From an uncultured Oscillospiraceae bacterium (lineage in GTDB: Bacteria; Bacillota; Clostridia; Oscillospirales; Ruminococcaceae): DNA of 6,892 nucleotides. Made by a program: the position numbers and the translations under genes. Of this stretch, positions 4,333-6,892 are shown one piece after another. The notes beneath the pieces are model-generated. The model had not been told where the DNA came from, did no database searches, and worked only from the letters and a program-made list of their open reading frames with translations. The first letter of the stretch is position 1. Every line of letters starts with the position of its first letter. The DNA lies in NCBI GenBank assembly GCA_900555435.1, contig USLH01000121.1:1-6892 (forward strand), read 5' to 3'.

Positions 4333-6144
4333 CTACGCAGCAAGCACAGTATCCAGACAGCTTTCTTCCACTTCCGTACGGTTCTCAGCATCGGCAGAGA
4401 CAGAGGCAAGCACCGTGTAACGGGCCGCTTCCCGGATATCCCCGCAGACCATGTAGGACTGCACCCAGGAAATCAGCTCCCTCATGCCACAGCAGCCATC
4501 TGTAATGAGATTTTCCCGGCAGTAGACAGCCATGGATTTGACAATGCGTGTCATCAGACGTACCGTTTTTGCATCCTTGCATCCGGTAACAGCCATGGCA
4601 CGTTCTACCTGTGTATCCTCATCCGGTTCATCCAGATCAATCACAAGGTTCATTCGGGAAATGACAGACTGATTCATCTGTTTACAGCCTGCATAGTCAT
4701 TGTTTGTGGTGATTACGATGGTCGTATCCGGATGACGGTGGATGGTTTCTCCGTTTGGAAGATATACGCTGTTACAGCGGTCTAAAAGGGAGTTAAGTCC
4801 AACCAGTACACCGGGATTAGCAATGACCGTAGGCTCCTGTATCTCAAGAATATACCCATAGCGGATGGCTTCGACCAGAGGCGTATCCACATACTGGAAA
4901 TTCTGACCGGAGGTGTGTTCCTTATAATAGCTGTGCATTTCATCAAAAATCGTATCGATCAGCTTCTGGTAGGTGTCTTCGGCAGAAATCTCTTCATCAT
5001 AGTTTCCGGTCAGCTTCTGATAGGCACCGGAAGGATCTAACTGGATTTCCTGAAAAGACGGGTACTGCCGCTGAAGCCGGGTGCGTTTTCCGTCCACATC
5101 CGGAAGAATCTGACCTAAAAGGTCGAATACCTCTGTATTTGCGGAACAGGTAATGCAGCGGTAAGGAAGGTGAAGTGCGGAAGCAATGGCTTTGGCTCCT
5201 TCGGTCTTTCCGGTACCTGCCGGTCCCCGTAAAAGAAAATTCCGCATCGGCTGTGTGGTATCCGTTGTCAGTTTTGCGTGTTCGCAGATCCGTTTGATTT
5301 CCGGAGGGATGATGTACCACTCTGCCAATGTCGGAACAGATACCTCCTCTTCCGGAGACAGCCTTCGGGATGCGGTCAGGATAAATTTCCCAACAAAATC
5401 ATCTCTGGAAATGGCTGCCTGTGCTTTCTTAAATCCACTTCCTGGACGTAACACCTGAAAGTCTCCATGGAGCACTTCGGTTGGTGCATAGACCCCCTTC
5501 TGGATATTTAACGGTTTGATCAGCGACAATACGCCGTTTGCCGGAAGGTCAATCTTAACACCACCGGTCGGGAGACCTGATGCATAGCGGGTTCTCCGGT
5601 AAATGTTGTCGCAGAGAACGGCTGCTGTTTCCGCAGCGGCGTCCAGATCGGGATAACCGTTGTCCCGGTGCGCTTTTAATTCCTGATACTTTTCATTACA
5701 CTCTTCATCTGCCAGAAAAACCGGCATCAGTGCGAACAGCAGAGCCGCACCGGACTGTTTGGAGTCTTTAAATTCGTATTTTTCCGGTGTGCTTTCCACA
5801 TCCGGCGGAGGAGTATAGCAGCCTCCGTAAAACTTTCCGTTTAGTTGGTTGTAGACAACCACCTGAAGATCACCGGTTTTGCTCGGATATTCCGCCACAA
5901 CAAAATTGTTGGATTGGGTACCGACCGCCCCAAGCTTTTCCGGCGGGGTACTGCCAACCGGGTTTTCCAGCTCCAGATAAGCAAGGACTGCCCGCAGGGT
6001 AGCTGCATGAAGCGTGGATTTTTTCCGTGGCTGAGTACAGTATTTGGATGCAATGTCATCAAAGATTGCATGGTCCGTATAATCCTCAAATGGTTCCGGG
6101 AGTTTGCGTTTGAACCCCCAGGTTGCTACGATGTTATTTGCCAT
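4333..6144 (-). CDS. MoxR-like AAA+ ATPase of a mobile-element module
   Basis: A 603-residue protein with ATG at 6144 and AAGGAGG eight bases upstream. Residues 1 to about 285 are a domain I do not recognise. The AAA+ core follows: Walker A GPAGTGKT (307-314), a Walker B-like strand GYILEIQE (430-437), the NPGVLVGLNSLLD helix (443-455), sensor-1 strand IVITTNN (476-482), and a candidate arginine finger in ISRMN (Arg497). The Walker B Asp is replaced by Gln while the catalytic Glu437 stays. I recall similar VEIQEP strands in relatives, so this is probably a family trait rather than damage. MoxR-type ATPases remodel or activate partner proteins, commonly a VWA-domain protein encoded next door; here that partner would be the truncated gene two places downstream. 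Its substrate is unknown. The gene is co-directional and closely spaced with both neighbours. Confidence 0.85.
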   Translation of the reverse strand: MANNIVATWGFKRKLPEPFEDYTDHAIFDDIASKYCTQPRKKSTLHAATLRAVLAYLELENPVGSTPPEKLGAVGTQSNNFVVAEYPSKTGDLQVVVYNQLNGKFYGGCYTPPPDVESTPEKYEFKDSKQSGAALLFALMPVFLADEECNEKYQELKAHRDNGYPDLDAAAETAAVLCDNIYRRTRYASGLPTGGVKIDLPANGVLSLIKPLNIQKGVYAPTEVLHGDFQVLRPGSGFKKAQAAISRDDFVGKFILTASRRLSPEEEVSVPTLAEWYIIPPEIKRICEHAKLTTDTTQPMRNFLLRGPAGTGKTEGAKAIASALHLPYRCITCSANTEVFDLLGQILPDVDGKRTRLQRQYPSFQEIQLDPSGAYQKLTGNYDEEISAEDTYQKLIDTIFDEMHSYYKEHTSGQNFQYVDTPLVEAIRYGYILEIQEPTVIANPGVLVGLNSLLDRCNSVYLPNGETIHRHPDTTIVITTNNDYAGCKQMNQSVISRMNLVIDLDEPDEDTQVERAMAVTGCKDAKTVRLMTRIVKSMAVYCRENLITDGCCGMRELISWVQSYMVCGDIREAARYTVLASVSADAENRTEVEESCLDTVLAA

Positions 6145-6160
6145 GATTCGTTCCTCCTTC

Positions 6161-6892
6161 TTATGAGATCCAGGACAGTTCCAGTGCCTGCTCGGTCTCT
6201 TCTGTGGTCAATTCATCTTCAGTAAAAATCTCCGTCAATTCGCCCCAGTAATCTTTGGGCGGGAAATGTTCCAGCTTTCCCCGGACTTCCGGTTCAGTGC
6301 CGTTCAGAATATAGACATCTCCCTGCTCGTTGATAAACAGCTTTTCATAGCCCCTTGCCTGTAAGTCACCGACCAATTCCATCAGTAGCGGTTTCCCAAT
6401 CAGGGAATACCATGATTTGGGATTAACGGCTGGTCTGGAATCCGGATTTCCTTCTGACGGTTCCTTTTTATGTAAGGATTCAATGGTCATCATCTGAAGC
6501 GTCAGACTGCCACGGGCATCCATGAGAATTTCCGCAAAATTATAACTTCCGGTATTCCGTGTGCGAATCCGTAATGGTTCCCCATCCAGTATCTGGGAGA
6601 GCGGTGGTTCTTTCACAAAATCCCATGTGGCATCCGGGAAGGCTTCCTTGAGCTTTCCGGTAATCTGGAATTTGATCTGTCTCCAGAGAATGGTTTCCAG
6701 ATCAGGTGTTCCTTCCAGATGACGAGTTCTTTCTGGGCGTTTTCGTAGCTTATGCTCCCTGTTTTTCAGGCGTTCCGTGAAAAGCGGGAGAAGATAACTG
6801 AACAGCGTGACTCCGATACCGATCAGGGCAATGCCTGCAATCAGAAGCCGGTTGGCATCCTGTGGTACGAAAAGTGCTGCAAGAAACAGTAC
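6161..6892 (-). CDS. Membrane-anchored protein of unknown function (partial, start beyond window)
   Basis: The frame is open from the right edge to a TAA at 6163-6161, giving 243 visible residues. A GTG at 6616 could be called as a start, but the frame continues upstream without stops and encodes plausible protein, so the true start lies outside. From the edge it shows the end of one hydrophobic segment (VLFLAALFV), a short PQDANR turn, and a full membrane helix (visible residues about 16-38, LLIAGIALIGIGVTLFSYLL). A strongly basic stretch follows (RLKNREHKLRKRPERTRH), which suggests that the remaining roughly 185 residues are cytoplasmic. That soluble part has FINEQGDVYILNG and an acidic end (TEDELTTEETEQALELSW). 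I do not recognise the family. The stop lies 16 bases before the ATPase ATG, so they are likely co-transcribed, and the protein may anchor the ATPase system at the membrane. Confidence 0.7.
   Translation of the reverse strand, partial: VLFLAALFVPQDANRLLIAGIALIGIGVTLFSYLLPLFTERLKNREHKLRKRPERTRHLEGTPDLETILWRQIKFQITGKLKEAFPDATWDFVKEPPLSQILDGEPLRIRTRNTGSYNFAEILMDARGSLTLQMMTIESLHKKEPSEGNPDSRPAVNPKSWYSLIGKPLLMELVGDLQARGYEKLFINEQGDVYILNGTEPEVRGKLEHFPPKDYWGELTEIFTEDELTTEETEQALELSWIS

Noticed and set aside
6161..6616. Treating GTG 6616 as the true start of the membrane-anchored protein
   Set aside because: The frame is open to the window edge and encodes a membrane helix and basic stretch, so the gene is partial and starts outside the window.
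1..6892. CRISPR array, tRNA, rRNA or insertion sequence
   Set aside because: No regularly spaced direct repeats, no cloverleaf or rRNA sequence and no transposase or terminal inverted repeats were seen on reading both strands.

Overview
The window looks like DNA from a gut-type Firmicute (Clostridia, perhaps Oscillospiraceae-like). Evidence: near-consensus sigma-A promoters, strong AGGAGG ribosome binding sites, a metQ-metN-metI operon with C/G-rich third codon positions, and on the right a gene set of the kind found on integrative and conjugative elements of gut Clostridia. The taxonomic guess is inference.

Left part (1-3181). A divergent gene starts at 23 and runs off the left edge. Facing right is a D-methionine-type ABC uptake operon: metQ (lipoprotein, 582-1430), metN (ATPase, 1504-2514) and metI (permease, from 2507). 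It is preceded by about 390 bases of leader with a near-perfect promoter (194-222), a 34-codon leader peptide with 9 Met and 4 Cys (272-376), and a strong intrinsic terminator (409-445). Segments that can pair in mutually exclusive ways make this a good candidate for ribosome-mediated transcription attenuation sensing methionine (and perhaps cysteine). I see no SAM riboswitch or T-box consensus. A second small ORF with an excellent ribosome binding site lies between the terminator and metQ.

The most unusual coding feature is MetQ itself. It is circularly permuted: after a normal lipoprotein signal it begins with the half that is normally C-terminal (IAVPND...GAVVP) and ends with the half that is normally N-terminal (ATPSPHAEIL...HVEPMGLY). 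MetN and MetI are ordinary.

Junction (about 3175-3195). Native MetI sequence stops at about residue 225 and runs into the 3' part of an unrelated minus-strand gene, so both genes lose their proper ends. This is either a real recombination or insertion-deletion junction, or an assembly misjoin.

Right part (3185-6892), all on the minus strand and tightly coupled. In transcription order: a membrane-anchored protein of unknown function (cut by the right edge), a 603-residue AAA+ ATPase of MoxR-like type, an 88-residue XRE-type regulator, and a metallopeptidase-like protein (HEVGH) of the type that normally carries a C-terminal VWA domain, truncated here at the junction. The ATPase plus VWA-partner pairing suggests a chaperone or remodelling module on a mobile element; its substrate is unknown.
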